64,000 nucleotides of DNA from Methylocella tundrae (GTDB taxonomy: Bacteria; Pseudomonadota; Alphaproteobacteria; Rhizobiales; Beijerinckiaceae). The stretch is from positions 62,001-126,000 of the forward strand of contig NZ_CP139089.1 of assembly GCF_038024855.1 (NCBI RefSeq), in the 5' to 3' direction. The position numbers were made by a program, and so were the translations under genes. Within the stretch, counting starts at the first letter, position 1. Every line of letters starts with the position of its first letter. The notes under the pieces were generated by a model. The model searched no databases. It worked only from the letters and a program-made list of their open reading frames with translations, and had not been told where the DNA came from. Positions 1 through 10,797 of the stretch are shown piece after piece.

Positions 1-455
1 CGCAGGTGATTGGCAAGGTTCGGCTTGGCGCCGACGCCTCGGTGTGGTTCGGGGTCGTTCTGCGCGGCGATAATGAAGAAATCTTCGTTGGACCCGGCTC
101 CAACATCCAGGACAATAGCGTCCTGCACACCGACCCCGGCTATCCTGTGTCGATCGGCGAAAACTGCACGATCGGCCATCGCGCCATCCTGCACGGCTGC
201 ACGATTGGCGACAACAGCCTGATCGGCATGGGAGCGACGCTCCTCAATGGCGCCAAGATTGGCCGCAATTGCCTCGTTGGAGCAAACGCCCTCGTCACAG
301 AGGGCAAGTCATTTCCGGATAATTCGCTGATCGTGGGCAGCCCCGCCAAGCTGTTTCGGGAACTCGACGAGATCGACGCCGCCCGGCTGCGCGAAAGCGC
401 GGCGCGTTACGTCGCCAATTGGCGGCGGTACGCCAAAGGACTGGCGCCTCTGTAG
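1..455 (+). CDS. gamma-class carbonic anhydrase-like hexapeptide protein (5' end outside window)
   Basis: The reading frame is open from the window edge, so the N-terminus is missing. What remains is a left-handed beta-helix protein with imperfect hexapeptide repeats ([19 protein letters not shown], then [20 protein letters not shown]). Histidines in VLHTD, IGHR and ILHGC are spaced like the three zinc ligands of the gamma-carbonic anhydrase/YrdA/PaaY group. Proteins of this group are about 170-180 residues, so roughly 25-30 residues lie upstream. Family members are trimers that bind a metal; many have not been shown to hydrate CO2, so the exact reaction is open. The C-terminal helix ([15 protein letters not shown]) is typical. 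Confidence 0.85.
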   Translation, partial: QVIGKVRLGADASVWFGVVLRGDNEEIFVGPGSNIQDNSVLHTDPGYPVSIGENCTIGHRAILHGCTIGDNSLIGMGATLLNGAKIGRNCLVGANALVTEGKSFPDNSLIVGSPAKLFRELDEIDAARLRESAARYVANWRRYAKGLAPL

Positions 456-542
456 AGCCGCGATCCGCATCCTATGCCAGGCGCAAAGCTCGCGCCTGAA
501 ATCCGGGAACGTCACTCCGCCTGAGGCGTTCTTCGCGACCGA

Positions 543-2978
543 ATGATCCGCCACAATTTGGCGCGGACATCCGTTTATGGATTGATGCAGACGACTCCGG
601 AGACGCTCGTGTCGATCGAAACAACCGGACAGGCGGAGCAATCAGCCGAGGCCAATCTCACTTCGTCAAGCGTCGGTAAGCGTCCCGCGCTGGCGCTCGG
701 CATCGAGCGCCTGGGTCTCATTTCATTGCGGCTTCCCTGGCTGGTCGGGCTGGCGGCGCTGGCGCTGGCCCTCGCCGCCGGACTGGGTCTCACGCGGATC
801 AAGGTCGATGATTCGCTCAGCCAATTGTTCCGGTCAGACACGCCCGAGTTCAGGCAATATGAGGAAGTGACGCGCAATTTTCCGTCGAGCGAATTCGACG
901 TCCTCGCCGTCATCGAAGGCAAGAGCCTGCTGGAGCGCGACTCGCTGGACAAGCTCCGCAATTTCGTCACCGACGTTCAGCTGATCGATGGCGTGCAAGG
1001 CATCATCTCATTGTTCTCGGCGCGCCAGCCGCCTGAAAACGGGCAAACGCCGGCGCCCTTGTTTCCTGATCCGCTTCCCGAAGGCGCCGATTACGATGCG
1101 CTGATAAAAAAGGTGATGTCGAACGAGATCATCCGGGGCAAGCTCTTGTCCGAGGACGGCCAGCTCGCTCTCGTCGTGCTTGCGCTTGATCCAAAGATCG
1201 TTGGCGGCAAAGGCCTTGACGCGACGGTCGGCGAAATTCGCAAGACAATGGCGGAGGACCTCGAGGGCGCGGGGCTCAAGGCCGAGCTTTCCGGCGTTCC
1301 GGTCATGCAGCTCGAGATCCGGCAGGCGGTGGAGCGCGACCGGCTGGTCTATAATGTGACGGGTTTCATCGCCGGCTGCGTCATCGCGATAGCATTCTTC
1401 CGCCGCGTCTCATTTATGATTATCGCGGCCGGGCCGCCCCTTCTCGCGATTCTTTTGGCGCTCGGCGCGCTGGGTTGGCTCGACTTCCGGCTCAACATGT
1501 TTCTCAACGTGATGACGCCGCTGATCATGGTGATCAGCTTTTCCGACAGCATGCAGCTGACTTTCGCCGCGCGCGATCGCATCCTCGCTGGCCAGACCAA
1601 ATATGAGGCCTTGCGCAATGCGCTTTTGATCGTTGGGCCCGCCTGCGTCCTCACCCATGCGACGGCCGCTCTCTCGTTCACGGCGCTGCTTTTCTCCCAT
1701 TCCGAACTGATCCGGACATTTGGCGAAGCGGGCCTGATCGCGACGCTCATTGCTCTTTTCACCGTGCTTTTCCTGTTTCCGCTGCTTGGAGTCCTCCTGC
1801 TGCGCAATGAGGCGGGGCTGGCGGTCAGGGGGCGGGGCGGCGATTTCGGCGTCGAAGCCTTGCGCAAGTTCTGTTTCTGGATAGCCGCGCGAATGGTTCG
1901 GCGTCCGGGGCTTTACAGTCTCATCGGATTGATCGTCGTCGCGGCGCTTGGCGGCGTCTTCGCCAATCTTCAGCCGCGCTATCGGCTCGCAGATCAGGTG
2001 CCGGACAAAGAGCAGGCCGTCTCGGCAAGCAGCCGGCTCGACGCCAAATTGACGGGCGCAAATCCAATCGACGTTCTCGTCCAGTTGCCGCCGGGCGCTT
2101 CGCTTTATGCGCCGGAAACACTGGAGGTGATCGCGAGGGTGCATAGTCTCATGGAGCGCCAGGCCGGCGTTGGCAACGTCTGGTCGCTCGAAACCCTGCG
2201 GCGCTGGCTGAAAGAAAAGGCGGGCTCGTCAGATGTCGCCACGTTGAAGAAATATGTCGATCTGCTGCCCGAGCATTTGACCCGCCGCTTTATCGACGCG
2301 AAGCAGGACGCCGTCATCGTGTCGGGACGTGTGCCGGACGCCGACGCCAGCCAGCTGCTGCCGATCGTTGATGGGATCGACAGGTCGCTCAAGGGTCTTC
2401 GCGCGCAATATCCCGGCTACAAGCTTTCGGTGACCGGGCTTTCGGCGATCGCGGCGCGCAACAGCGCGAGCATGATCGACAAGCTGACCCGCGGCCTGAC
2501 GATCGAGTTTTTCTTCGTCGCCGCTTTTATCGGGCTTGCCTTTCGGTCAGTCGTCGTGGCGCTGGCCTGCATCCTGCCGGGCATCTTTCCCGTTGTCGCC
2601 TCAGGCGCTTTGCTGGCCATAACGGGGCAGGGGCTTCAGTTCGCCAGCGTCGTCGCATTGACTGTTTCCTTTGGCCTTGGCCTTAGCGCGACGATTCATT
2701 TCCTCAACAGGCTCCGCATCGAGGATGATTCCGGCGAGAATTTTGCGCTGGCGGTGGAGCGGGCGACGGTGCTTGTCGGGCCGGCCTTGATTCTGACCTC
2801 GGTCGTGCTCGCCTGCGGTCTTGCCGTGACGGTGCTTTCCGATCTGCCGTCGTTGCGCTTGTTCGGCTGGCTGAGCGCCTTCGCGATGATGGCGGCGTTG
2901 ACCGCCGATCTTTTGATCCTGAGGCCGACCGCGATGTTCCTTCGCCGCACCGCCGACCAGATTGCGATAAGGCGGTGA
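543..2978 (+). CDS. MMPL/RND-superfamily exporter
   Basis: An 811-residue inner-membrane protein with the RND plan of two halves. Each half has one membrane helix, a large periplasmic loop, then a cluster of five or six helices. The first helix is near residues 60-82; helix clusters lie at about 270-420 and 635-795. The first loop opens with VDDSLSQLFRSDTPEF, typical of the MMPL branch that moves lipids or hydrophobic molecules using the proton gradient. It could be related to the hopanoid exporter HpnN, but no hopanoid genes are next to it, so the substrate is not assigned. No adaptor or outer-membrane channel is adjacent. The start is uncertain: Met15 (position 585) is an alternative, and neither start has a strong ribosome-binding site. 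Confidence 0.85.
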   Translation: MIRHNLARTSVYGLMQTTPETLVSIETTGQAEQSAEANLTSSSVGKRPALALGIERLGLISLRLPWLVGLAALALALAAGLGLTRIKVDDSLSQLFRSDTPEFRQYEEVTRNFPSSEFDVLAVIEGKSLLERDSLDKLRNFVTDVQLIDGVQGIISLFSARQPPENGQTPAPLFPDPLPEGADYDALIKKVMSNEIIRGKLLSEDGQLALVVLALDPKIVGGKGLDATVGEIRKTMAEDLEGAGLKAELSGVPVMQLEIRQAVERDRLVYNVTGFIAGCVIAIAFFRRVSFMIIAAGPPLLAILLALGALGWLDFRLNMFLNVMTPLIMVISFSDSMQLTFAARDRILAGQTKYEALRNALLIVGPACVLTHATAALSFTALLFSHSELIRTFGEAGLIATLIALFTVLFLFPLLGVLLLRNEAGLAVRGRGGDFGVEALRKFCFWIAARMVRRPGLYSLIGLIVVAALGGVFANLQPRYRLADQVPDKEQAVSASSRLDAKLTGANPIDVLVQLPPGASLYAPETLEVIARVHSLMERQAGVGNVWSLETLRRWLKEKAGSSDVATLKKYVDLLPEHLTRRFIDAKQDAVIVSGRVPDADASQLLPIVDGIDRSLKGLRAQYPGYKLSVTGLSAIAARNSASMIDKLTRGLTIEFFFVAAFIGLAFRSVVVALACILPGIFPVVASGALLAITGQGLQFASVVALTVSFGLGLSATIHFLNRLRIEDDSGENFALAVERATVLVGPALILTSVVLACGLAVTVLSDLPSLRLFGWLSAFAMMAALTADLLILRPTAMFLRRTADQIAIRR

Positions 2979-3176
2979 TGCCAGCAAGCAGTCCCGCGCG
3001 CGATAGAACGAGCATAAGCGTCGCGTCGAGGCGGCGCGATCAATCGCCATACTTAAGCGGGACCGGGCACAGGGCGACCTGCCGGAAGACAGACAAAGCC
3101 ATTCCGCATCGTCAAGACGCGAAATGGCTGCTTGGCCGGGCTCTCTGCCGAAACGCTCGATTGGTCTTTGCGCCGT

Positions 3177-3692
3177 CTACCCTTTGCGCATGGTGATGGC
3201 GACGTCGGCGACGTCCGTGCCGGTGGTCGGCCGAATCGAAACAGACTGCTTGTCGCCGCGAAAGCGCACCTGAAGGCCGGCGGCGAAGCCGGCGCCGTCT
3301 ACCCTTGCCATGATTTCTGAGTTGGAGCCGCGCCCGGTGATATTGCCCATTGCGTGGCGGGTTTCTTCGTTCCACGTGCCGGAGAGCGTGCCGCCGTTGA
3401 GAACGACATTGGCTTTGATTTCTAATCTGTAGCTGTCGCTGGCGCAGCGCAGGCTCTGATTCAGCGCCTTGCCGGTGTCATTGACCGCATAGACCGCCTT
3501 GCAGCGGATTCGCTCACTGGAACCGTTCGACATGGTGATGGTTCCGCTGCCCGTCCAATAGCCGGACAGACTGGAGAAAGGGCCATCCGACGCGCGCTGG
3601 GCCAGCGCTTGCGATGCGGCTAAGGAGAGCCCCGCCGCGAGAAACGCCCGACTGAGCAGAGCAGCTTTGGACCGATTGAAATGGGCCAGCAT
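3177..3692 (-). CDS. exported hypothetical protein
   Basis: A 171-residue protein with a clear signal peptide: a basic start, hydrophobic ALLSRAFLAAGLSLAA, and a likely cleavage after ALA in QALAQ. The mature part is small and beta-rich (SGYWTGSGTITMSNGSSERIRC, followed by GTLSGTWNEET). It looks like a lipocalin- or beta-barrel-like periplasmic domain of the kind common in rhizobial exported proteins. Two cysteines near residues 83 and 102 could form a disulfide. It is transcribed toward the MMPL gene. I do not recognise a specific function. Confidence 0.75.
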   Translation of the reverse strand: MLAHFNRSKAALLSRAFLAAGLSLAASQALAQRASDGPFSSLSGYWTGSGTITMSNGSSERIRCKAVYAVNDTGKALNQSLRCASDSYRLEIKANVVLNGGTLSGTWNEETRHAMGNITGRGSNSEIMARVDGAGFAAGLQVRFRGDKQSVSIRPTTGTDVADVAITMRKG

Positions 3693-4019
3693 AATGTTTC
3701 TGTTCCCTATGCGGATTGAGGAAGCTGGAGCCTGTGCGAGGCGAGATCAATGGCGCCGCTTTGGCGGCCGCAGATCAACCGGCGTCGAAAAGCAGGGGCT
3801 GTTTGGCTCCGACCATGTCCGGTGGTGGACCGGGTTCTGCCACGGCCTTCCATTTTTGAAAGCTCGACCCGCAAGAGACTGATGGCCGTCATCTCCGATC
3901 GCTTGATCATTTGACAAGAGCCCGTGGCGACAAGAACCATGATTTATGTAGACGAGTCGACGAAATCAACGCAGCAGCGGCGCTCATAAGCGCGAAGCTC
4001 TCGTTCGAGGGCGGATTGA

Positions 4020-5300
4020 TCATGCGGCGTTGCGTCCCTGCGATTGCGCAAGACCAAGGCCAATGATGACAGCCGACAAAACCGGCAGCGTCGGACCGAA
4101 AAGCGCAGTGTTGATGAAGGCCAGAGCGATCAGTGAGACGATGCACGAAGCCGCCGCCGCGGCGTAAAAGGAATCACGGCCGCGTTTGGCGGATGCGCGC
4201 AGGAACAGGACGACCGCCAACCCGGCGACGATGACGGCGGCCCAAAGCATGGTGCGGCCCATTTCGATCGATAGTTTTGCCGCCGCGGTCACCGCCTTGC
4301 GCTCTTGCGCGCCATCGTCGCCGAATTGATAGATCGGCAGGATGGAGGAAAACGCGCCTGCGCCGTCGCCAAAGAAGGGGGCGTCGGCGAGAATGCGCTG
4401 CGTCAGCTCGACTGTCGCGGGATCTTTGCGAACAAAAGCCAAGCGCGGATCGGAAGCGGTTCCAGCGGCTCCACTGATCAGTGCAATGACTATGACGCTC
4501 GCGGTTAGGCCGATCGCGCCGGCGCCCCAACGGCCGAGACTGAGCCGGCGCACGAGAAAGACGGCGCCAAAGAGACCAACCCCGCAGCATGCCGCGAAAA
4601 TTACGGAGCCCGAACGCGATATGGCGACCGCCGTCGCGGAAATCAAAAATGCCGCGAGAGACGCCAGCAGCGGATAGACAAATCTGGCGTCGCCATAGCC
4701 GAGTTTCGCTCGGCGGGTCTCGTGGCGCTCATAGACAAAGCAGGCGCAGGCGGAAGCGAGAATGACGCCAAGGCAGGCGCAATCCAGGAGTTCTTCACGC
4801 GCCGCTGGGTGGGCCATGCCAAAAATGCTCGTTGCCAGCAACCCAACCGAAAGAAGGGTGGTCGCGCCCGTCAGCGTAATGAGCACGATTTCAGCGCGAT
4901 CCCGATTGATCGTCACGGCCGTCGCCAGCAGGATCGCGCCGACAAGAGTGAGATAGCTCACGAGCGCCATGGCTGTCGCGCCGATGTCGACCGTGATGCT
5001 TCCGGCGACAGGGGAAGGAAAGCCCGCTTTCACGCTCGCCCATACGGGATGAGCCAGACCAGCCGGCACGGGAGCCATCTGGAATAAAATCCAGAGGGCC
5101 GGGATCGCGGCGCCGATGACGAGCGGCTTGACGAGAGCGCCAAATCGCGAGGCTTCCGCCGGCGGCAGCCTGACCGCGACCAAAACGAGGCCGATGGCGG
5201 CCAGCAGGGGAAGGAAAGAAGGAAGCATCGTCCCATCGACGATGGGCATCACGGAACCGAGGGCCACGAGTCCGAGAAGAAAGCCGAGCGCGACAAACAT
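4020..5300 (-). CDS. O-antigen ligase/polymerase-like membrane protein
   Basis: A 426-residue protein with about ten to eleven predicted membrane helices and one larger loop near residues 270-345. That loop holds ILADAPFFGDGAGAFSSILP, which resembles the G-x-G-x-G-x-F signature of the periplasmic loop in Wzy_C/O-antigen ligase proteins. Such proteins act at the periplasmic face of the inner membrane and link or polymerise undecaprenyl-bound glycans. The neighbouring fcl and gmd genes, which make GDP-fucose, support a role in a surface polysaccharide. Sequence conservation in this superfamily is low, so ligase versus polymerase cannot be decided here. Confidence 0.65.
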   Translation of the reverse strand: MFVALGFLLGLVALGSVMPIVDGTMLPSFLPLLAAIGLVLVAVRLPPAEASRFGALVKPLVIGAAIPALWILFQMAPVPAGLAHPVWASVKAGFPSPVAGSITVDIGATAMALVSYLTLVGAILLATAVTINRDRAEIVLITLTGATTLLSVGLLATSIFGMAHPAAREELLDCACLGVILASACACFVYERHETRRAKLGYGDARFVYPLLASLAAFLISATAVAISRSGSVIFAACCGVGLFGAVFLVRRLSLGRWGAGAIGLTASVIVIALISGAAGTASDPRLAFVRKDPATVELTQRILADAPFFGDGAGAFSSILPIYQFGDDGAQERKAVTAAAKLSIEMGRTMLWAAVIVAGLAVVLFLRASAKRGRDSFYAAAAASCIVSLIALAFINTALFGPTLPVLSAVIIGLGLAQSQGRNAA

Positions 5301-5895
5301 TGCAATCGCTTGTCAGATTGAGAAGGAAAGAAGCCAGCCATTTTGACGGCGGCGTGGCCCGGACGAAGATGAAAGAACTTCAAAACCGATACAGCATTGA
5401 CGCGAGCGTTTCAAGGCGAGGGCGCCGCTGCGATATCGACGATATATAATAAAAACGAGTGTTCGTATGGAACTCAAATAAAAGTTGCGAAGGTTTTGAA
5501 TGATCTCGTCGACTGAATTGGTTTTGGAACGGCGCTCGCTCACGTTAGACTTCCTCGACAATGGATCGGCGCGCCGGGGCGAGCTCTTTGAACTATTAAC
5601 GTCGCGCGAGCGCTAAAGCAGTTTTGTGGATCCAGCCTATGGCCTCAGCCTTGCGCGGCGATGTCGTTCAGATGAGATCTGATGGCGAACGGCGTGCAAT
5701 GGCTTCGCTACAGACATCGGCCGTTTTGAAGAGAGGCGAAGTGCCCTTTCGCACAGCAAAAGCCTCCCGCCGATTGTTTTCCCAATTGCGCCACGCCTCG
5801 TTTGGAGGATCAGCAGGCGATGGATGCGATGGCGTGGCCGACGCCTGTGCTTCGGCCGGTCCACGTCCGGTCATTTGAGCAGGGCGCGGACGGCT
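5301..5895. other. long intergenic region without a convincing gene
   Basis: This 595-bp region separates the O-antigen-ligase-like gene from fcl; both are read leftward. The stretch around 5440-5500 is AT-rich (TATATAATAAAAA) and could carry the promoter for the ligase-like gene. Short open frames on both strands (for example 5313-5561 minus and 5624-5878 plus) show neither a good ribosome-binding site nor protein-like composition, so I do not call them. Confidence 0.4.
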
Positions 5896-6861
5896 TCAGA
5901 CTGTCGCGAGCTCTCCCGCTTTTTCGCGAAGAAACCACTGGTACACTTCAGCGATCCCCTCATCGAGCCTGGTCTTGGGCGTCCAGCCGAGCGCGGCAAG
6001 ACGGCTTGAGTCCATCAGTTTGCGCGGCGTGCCGTCGGGCTTTGTCGAATCGAACGCCAGTTCGCCCGAAAAGCCAACGACGCGCCCGATCGTCTCGGCG
6101 AGCTGGCGGATCGTCACGTCGGAGCCAGCGCCGCAGTTGATCGCTTCGTCTTCGTCGTAATTGTCCATCAAGAAGACCACGGCGTCGGCGAGGTCGTCGA
6201 CGTAAAGAAATTCGCGAAGTGGCGTCCCGCTGCCCCAAACGACGACTTCCCCGCGGCCCGCCAGCTTGGCCTCGTGGAATTTACGAATAAGGGCGGGCAG
6301 CACGTGGCTCGTCGAGAGGTCGAAATTATCGTTTCGGCCATAAAGATTGCTCGGCATGACCGAAATATAGCGGCGTCCATGCTGGCGCCGGTAGGCCTGG
6401 CACATTTTGATGCCGGCGATCTTGGCGATCGCGTACCACTCATTGGTCGGCTCGAGCGGACCCGTCAGCAGCGAATCTTCCCTGATCGGTTGCGGGGCGA
6501 ATTTCGGATAGATGCAGGAGGAGCCGAGAAAGATGAGGCGATCGACGTTGGCGCGATGCGCCGCCTCGATGACATTGGTCTCGATGACCAGATTGTCGAC
6601 AAGGAAATCGGCCGGGTAGGAATCATTTGCCAGAATGCCGCCGACCTTCGCGGCGGCGAGGATGATGACGTCCGGCGTTTCGCGCGCGACCCAGGCGCGT
6701 ACGGCTGACTGGTCGCGAAGATCAAGTTCGTTGCGTCCGACCGTCAAAATCTCGACGTTCTCGCCGGCAAGCCGGCGCACAATGGCGGATCCGACCATAC
6801 CGCGATGGCCAGCGACCCAAATTCGGCGTTTGCGGGTCGAACCCGCCGAAGCATCGGCCAT
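5896..6861 (-). CDS. fcl: GDP-L-fucose synthase
   Basis: A 321-residue short-chain dehydrogenase/reductase that epimerises and reduces GDP-4-keto-6-deoxymannose to GDP-L-fucose in the cytoplasm using NADPH. The N-terminus has the Rossmann signature [10 protein letters not shown]. The catalytic Ser-Tyr-Lys set is visible as LGSSCIYP and [11 protein letters not shown] (YxxxK), and the family's active-site Cys (SSCIYP) and His (TSHVLPALI) are present. The length matches the family. gmd, which supplies its substrate, lies upstream on the same strand about 235 bp away. A structured repeat lies between them, so co-transcription is likely but not certain. Confidence 0.95.
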   Translation of the reverse strand: MADASAGSTRKRRIWVAGHRGMVGSAIVRRLAGENVEILTVGRNELDLRDQSAVRAWVARETPDVIILAAAKVGGILANDSYPADFLVDNLVIETNVIEAAHRANVDRLIFLGSSCIYPKFAPQPIREDSLLTGPLEPTNEWYAIAKIAGIKMCQAYRRQHGRRYISVMPSNLYGRNDNFDLSTSHVLPALIRKFHEAKLAGRGEVVVWGSGTPLREFLYVDDLADAVVFLMDNYDEDEAINCGAGSDVTIRQLAETIGRVVGFSGELAFDSTKPDGTPRKLMDSSRLAALGWTPKTRLDEGIAEVYQWFLREKAGELATV

Positions 6862-6982
6862 GATTTCTCCTCAGATCCGGCAGCACGCCGATCGCTTTGC
6901 AATCGACGGCGTTCTTCATCTCATAGCTTGCGATCCCGGGCTTGCGATCCCGGCTTTTAATCCGGGCGCGCGGACCTTGGCC

Positions 6983-7100
6983 CTAGAGCATATTCCGGTC
7001 AGATTGGTTCAATCTGATCGCAAAGAATATGCTCAAACTTTTGAATCAGAAGCGATTTCTTATCGACCGAATGATCCCATCCGGTCGGAAAACGCTCTAG
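6983..7100. repeat. double-hairpin intergenic repeat, copy 1
   Basis: The element begins CTAGAGC and ends GCTCTAG, so its outermost 7 bp are a perfect inverted repeat. Inside is one long hairpin (GAGCATATTC pairing with GAATATGCTC, with an inner GATTG/CAATC stem), then a second one (CGACCG/CGGTCG). The right end supplies the TAG stop codon of gmd, which is read leftward. Related elements are at 42,307, 51,988 and 57,293. It may act as a transcript terminator or mRNA 3' stabiliser. Confidence 0.7.
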
Positions 7101-8164
7101 ACCCGGCCGCGCGCCTTCATCACGATGAGGTCGCTTGCGACCATGTCGGAGACGAGCTTCTCGAATGTCGTCTTATGTTTCCAGCCGAGCTTTTCGAACG
7201 CTTTGGTCGGATCTCCGAGCAGCAGATCAACTTCCGTCGGCCGAAAATAGCGTGGATCGATCTCGACCAGAACCCTGCCGGTCCTGGAGTCGAAACCGCG
7301 TTCGTCGACCCCTTCGCCCTTCCATCCAATGATGACGCCGACTTCCGCGAAAGCGCGTTCGACGAATTCGCGCACCGTGTGGGTTTCCCCCGTGGCGAGG
7401 ACATAATCATCTGGCTCCGGCTGCTGCAGGATGCGCCACATGCCGTCGACATAGTCGCGCGCATCGCCCCAGTCGCGTTTGGAGTCGAGATTGCCGAGGA
7501 AAAGCTTGTCCTGGAAGCCAAGATGAATGGCCGCCACCGCGCGCGTGATCTTGCGGGTGACGAAGGTTTCGGCGCGGGTCGGCCCTTCATGATTGAAAAG
7601 GATGCCGTTCGAGGCGTGCATGCCATAGGCTTCGCGGTAGTTGACCGTGATCCAATAGGCGTAAAGCTTGGCGGCGGCGTAGGGCGAGCGAGGATAAAAA
7701 GGCGTCGTCTCGCTCTGCGGGACGGCCTGGACCTTGCCGTAAAGTTCGGAAGTCGACGCCTGATAGAATCGCGACTTGCCGATGAGCCCCAGAATGCGGA
7801 TCGCCTCAAGCAGCCGAAGCGTTCCGAGCGCGTCTGAATTCGCGGTATATTCGGGCGTCTCGAAGCTCACCTGCACGTGACTTTGCGCGGCGAGATTATA
7901 AATCTCGTCGGGCTGCACCTCCTGAACGATGCGGATCAAATTTGTTGCGTCGGTAAGATCCCCGTAATGCAGGAAGAAGTCGACATTCTCCTCGTGAGGA
8001 TCATGATAGAGATGATCAATGCGATCGGTATTGATCAAGGACGAGCGCCGCTTGACGCCATGTACGATGTAATCTTTGGAGAGTAGAAGTTCAGCAAGAA
8101 TAGCGCCGTCCTGACCCGTGACGCCGGTGATTAAAGCTACTTTTTTTGAAGTCATTAGGGACAA
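7097..8164 (-). CDS. gmd: GDP-mannose 4,6-dehydratase
   Basis: A 355-residue SDR-superfamily enzyme that converts GDP-D-mannose to GDP-4-keto-6-deoxy-D-mannose, the first step toward GDP-L-fucose. Signatures are the NADP-binding [14 protein letters not shown] near the N-terminus, STSELYGKV with the catalytic Thr/Ser and Glu region, and [10 protein letters not shown] carrying the YxxxK pair. The length is normal for Gmd. It is followed downstream by fcl on the same strand. Its stop codon lies inside a double-hairpin repeat, which may separate or tune expression of the two genes. Confidence 0.96.
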   Translation of the reverse strand: MSLMTSKKVALITGVTGQDGAILAELLLSKDYIVHGVKRRSSLINTDRIDHLYHDPHEENVDFFLHYGDLTDATNLIRIVQEVQPDEIYNLAAQSHVQVSFETPEYTANSDALGTLRLLEAIRILGLIGKSRFYQASTSELYGKVQAVPQSETTPFYPRSPYAAAKLYAYWITVNYREAYGMHASNGILFNHEGPTRAETFVTRKITRAVAAIHLGFQDKLFLGNLDSKRDWGDARDYVDGMWRILQQPEPDDYVLATGETHTVREFVERAFAEVGVIIGWKGEGVDERGFDSRTGRVLVEIDPRYFRPTEVDLLLGDPTKAFEKLGWKHKTTFEKLVSDMVASDLIVMKARGRV

Positions 8165-8308
8165 CTACCTTTAATCGCTGCGGATCCGAGCGCGCCAATC
8201 GAAGGATTGAAGCAGAGCCTCAGTCATAGCAGAAAAGCCCTTCCTTGGCCAGACGCACTGCAGCATTGATTCCCCAGCCGCCGCCGAAGGCCTATCGGGC
8301 GGCCTCGT

Positions 8309-10678
8309 TCAGATATGCGCCAACGGCATAAGACCTGCGTCCGCCAGCATTTTCGCGTCGCTCTGGCTTTGCGCTTCGCCGACCGCCACCGCCGTCATGT
8401 TGACGATGCCGCGCGCAGTGGTCGAAGGTATGAGAATATGCGCCGGTTTCGCGCCGCCGATGAGAATTGGCCCGACAGGCAGGGCGTCCGCCATGATCTT
8501 CGTCATCGTGTAGGCGATGTTCGCGGCGTCGAGGCTCGGCATGACGAGAACATTGGCTTCGCCCTTCAGACGCGAGGAGGGCAGCACGTGATCGCGCACA
8601 GTTTGCGATAAGGCCGTGTCCGCCTGCATCTCGCCGTCGACTTCGAGTTCGGGCGCGCGCTGACGCAAGATTTCCACTGCGCGCCGCATTTTCAGCGACG
8701 ACGGCGCGTCGTCCGTGCCGAAGTCCGAATGCGAGACAAGGGCGATGCGCGGCTCGAGGCCGAATCGCCGGACGTGGCGCGCACACATCAAGGCCATTTC
8801 GGCGATCTCGAAATCGGCCGGATCGTGTCTGACATGGGTGTCCGTGATGAAAAAGGCGCCCTTGCTGGTGATCATCAGGCTCATCGCGGAAAAATCCGTG
8901 ACGCCGGGCGCGAGCCCGATGATGTCGCGGATATAGCCGAGACGGGAGTTGAACCGTCCATCGAGACCGCACAGCATGGCGTCGGCGTCGCCGCGCTTGA
9001 CGGCGAGCGCCGCGATGACCGTCGAATTGGTGCGCACCAGCGTGCGTGCGGCGTCGGGCGTCACGCCGCGCCGGCCGGCCTGTTCGAGATAGGTCGCGAC
9101 ATAGTCGCGATAGCGCGGATCGTCCTGCGGATTGACGAGTTCGAAATCGCGTCCTGGCCGGACCGAGAGGCCAAAACGCTCGAGGCGCGTCTCGATCACA
9201 TCGGGGCGCCCGATCAGGATGGGCCTGGCGATGCCTTCCTCGACGATGGTCTGCACCGCCCGGAGCACGCGCTCATCCTCGCCTTCCGCATAGACGACGC
9301 GCCGTGGATCGGCTTTGGCCGCCTGCATCAGCGGCTTCATGACAAAGCCCGAACGGAACACGAAACGCGACAGCGTTTCCTCATAGGCGACGAAATCGAC
9401 GATCGGCTTTTTCGCGACTCCCGTCGCCATCGCGGCCTTTGCGACGGCGGGCGCGATGCGCAGGATGAGACGCGGATCGAAGGGCGAAGGGATGAGGCTG
9501 TCGGCGCCGAACAGACGCGACTTGCCGTCATAGGCTCGAGCGACGACGTCGGAGGGGGGCTCGTGGGCCAATTGCGCGATGGCGCGGACGGCTGCGAGCT
9601 TCATCGCTTCATTGATCGTCGAGGCGGCGACATCGAGCGCCCCTCGAAAAATGTAAGGGAAGCAGAGGACGTTATTGACCTGATTGGGATAATCGGAGCG
9701 GCCGGTGCAGATCATCGCGTCCGGGCGCGCAAGATGCGCCGCTTCTGGCTCGATCTCCGGCGTCGGATTGGCGAGCGCCATGATCAGCGGCCGCGCGCCC
9801 ATCTTTTTCGCCATCTCGGGCGTCAGCACGCCGCCGGCCGACAATCCGAGAAAGACATCGGCGCCGCCGATGACGTCGTCGAGCCGGCGCGCGTTGGTGT
9901 CGCGCGCATAGATCAGCATGCGCTCGTTCATCGACGGGCGCCCCTTGTAGACGACCCCTTCGACATCGGTGACGAAGATATTCTCGCGTTTGGCGCCGAG
10001 CTCGACAAGGAAATCGAGGCAGGCGAGCGCCGCAGCGCCCGCGCCAGAGCTGACGATCCTGACGCTTTCAATGCTCTTGCCGGACAATTCCATAGCATTG
10101 AGAACAGCGGCGCCGACGATGATCGCCGTTCCGTGCTGGTCATCGTGAAAGACCGGGATCGACATGCGCTCGCGCAGCTTGCGCTCGACTTCGAAACACT
10201 GCGGCGCCTTGATGTCTTCGAGATTGATGCCGCCGAAGGTCGGCTCCAGCGCGGCGACGATGTCGACCAGACGATCAACGTCGTTTTCCGCGATCTCGAT
10301 GTCGAAAACGTCGATCCCCGCGAATTTCTTGAAGAGGACCGCCTTGCCCTCCATCACGGGCTTGGCCGCCAGGGGGCCGATATTGCCAAGGCCGAGAACA
10401 GCGGTGCCATTGGTCACGACCGCGACGAGATTTTGCCGCACCGTCAGTTCGGTCGCCTCGGCCGGATCTCCGGCGATGGCAAGGCAGGCCGCGGCGACGC
10501 CAGGCGAATAGGCAAGTCCGAGATCGTGCTGCGTCCCAAGCGGCTTTGTGGCGCGGATCTCGAGCTTGCCGGGCTTCGGGAAGCGATGATAATCCAGCGC
10601 GCTCGAGGCGAAGTCGGACGTCACGGGTTGGGCCATATCACCAATTTTCTTCATACACGCCATCCACAAGCGCTCCAT
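8309..10678 (-). CDS. maeB: NADP-dependent malic enzyme with C-terminal phosphotransacetylase-like domain
   Basis: A 789-residue, two-part protein. Residues about 20-440 are the malic enzyme part, which decarboxylates malate to pyruvate with [24 protein letters not shown] and the catalytic region [10 protein letters not shown] are diagnostic. Residues about 445-789 are a phosphate acetyl/butyryl transferase-like domain, which in this family is regulatory rather than catalytic. The length matches MaeB-type enzymes. The likely start is either the first Met or Met15 (position 10,636), where the more conserved [19 protein letters not shown] begins. Long open frames on the opposite strand here are shadows caused by high GC. 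Confidence 0.95.
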   Translation of the reverse strand: MERLWMACMKKIGDMAQPVTSDFASSALDYHRFPKPGKLEIRATKPLGTQHDLGLAYSPGVAAACLAIAGDPAEATELTVRQNLVAVVTNGTAVLGLGNIGPLAAKPVMEGKAVLFKKFAGIDVFDIEIAENDVDRLVDIVAALEPTFGGINLEDIKAPQCFEVERKLRERMSIPVFHDDQHGTAIIVGAAVLNAMELSGKSIESVRIVSSGAGAAALACLDFLVELGAKRENIFVTDVEGVVYKGRPSMNERMLIYARDTNARRLDDVIGGADVFLGLSAGGVLTPEMAKKMGARPLIMALANPTPEIEPEAAHLARPDAMICTGRSDYPNQVNNVLCFPYIFRGALDVAASTINEAMKLAAVRAIAQLAHEPPSDVVARAYDGKSRLFGADSLIPSPFDPRLILRIAPAVAKAAMATGVAKKPIVDFVAYEETLSRFVFRSGFVMKPLMQAAKADPRRVVYAEGEDERVLRAVQTIVEEGIARPILIGRPDVIETRLERFGLSVRPGRDFELVNPQDDPRYRDYVATYLEQAGRRGVTPDAARTLVRTNSTVIAALAVKRGDADAMLCGLDGRFNSRLGYIRDIIGLAPGVTDFSAMSLMITSKGAFFITDTHVRHDPADFEIAEMALMCARHVRRFGLEPRIALVSHSDFGTDDAPSSLKMRRAVEILRQRAPELEVDGEMQADTALSQTVRDHVLPSSRLKGEANVLVMPSLDAANIAYTMTKIMADALPVGPILIGGAKPAHILIPSTTARGIVNMTAVAVGEAQSQSDAKMLADAGLMPLAHI

Positions 10679-10797
10679 GAGATACGCGTAGCCAAGGGTG
10701 AAGTCTACCCTATCGCAGCGCTTCGCCGGATGGGGTAAAGGCTGCCGCGCGGCCGATTATCTTTCGCGAGGCGCGAGGGGAGGGCAGGGAGACCAAA

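Noticed and set aside
5624..5878. Small gene in the gap before fcl
   Set aside because: No ribosome-binding site and no conserved-looking composition; antisense frames of similar size occur in the same place.
6635..7837. 400-codon open frame on the plus strand
   Set aside because: It is opposite fcl and gmd, crosses the intergenic repeat, and shows no protein-family features.
8729..10738. 669-codon open frame on the plus strand
   Set aside because: It lies entirely opposite maeB, has the Asp/Arg/Gly-rich composition of a reverse frame in high-GC DNA, and has no recognisable domain.
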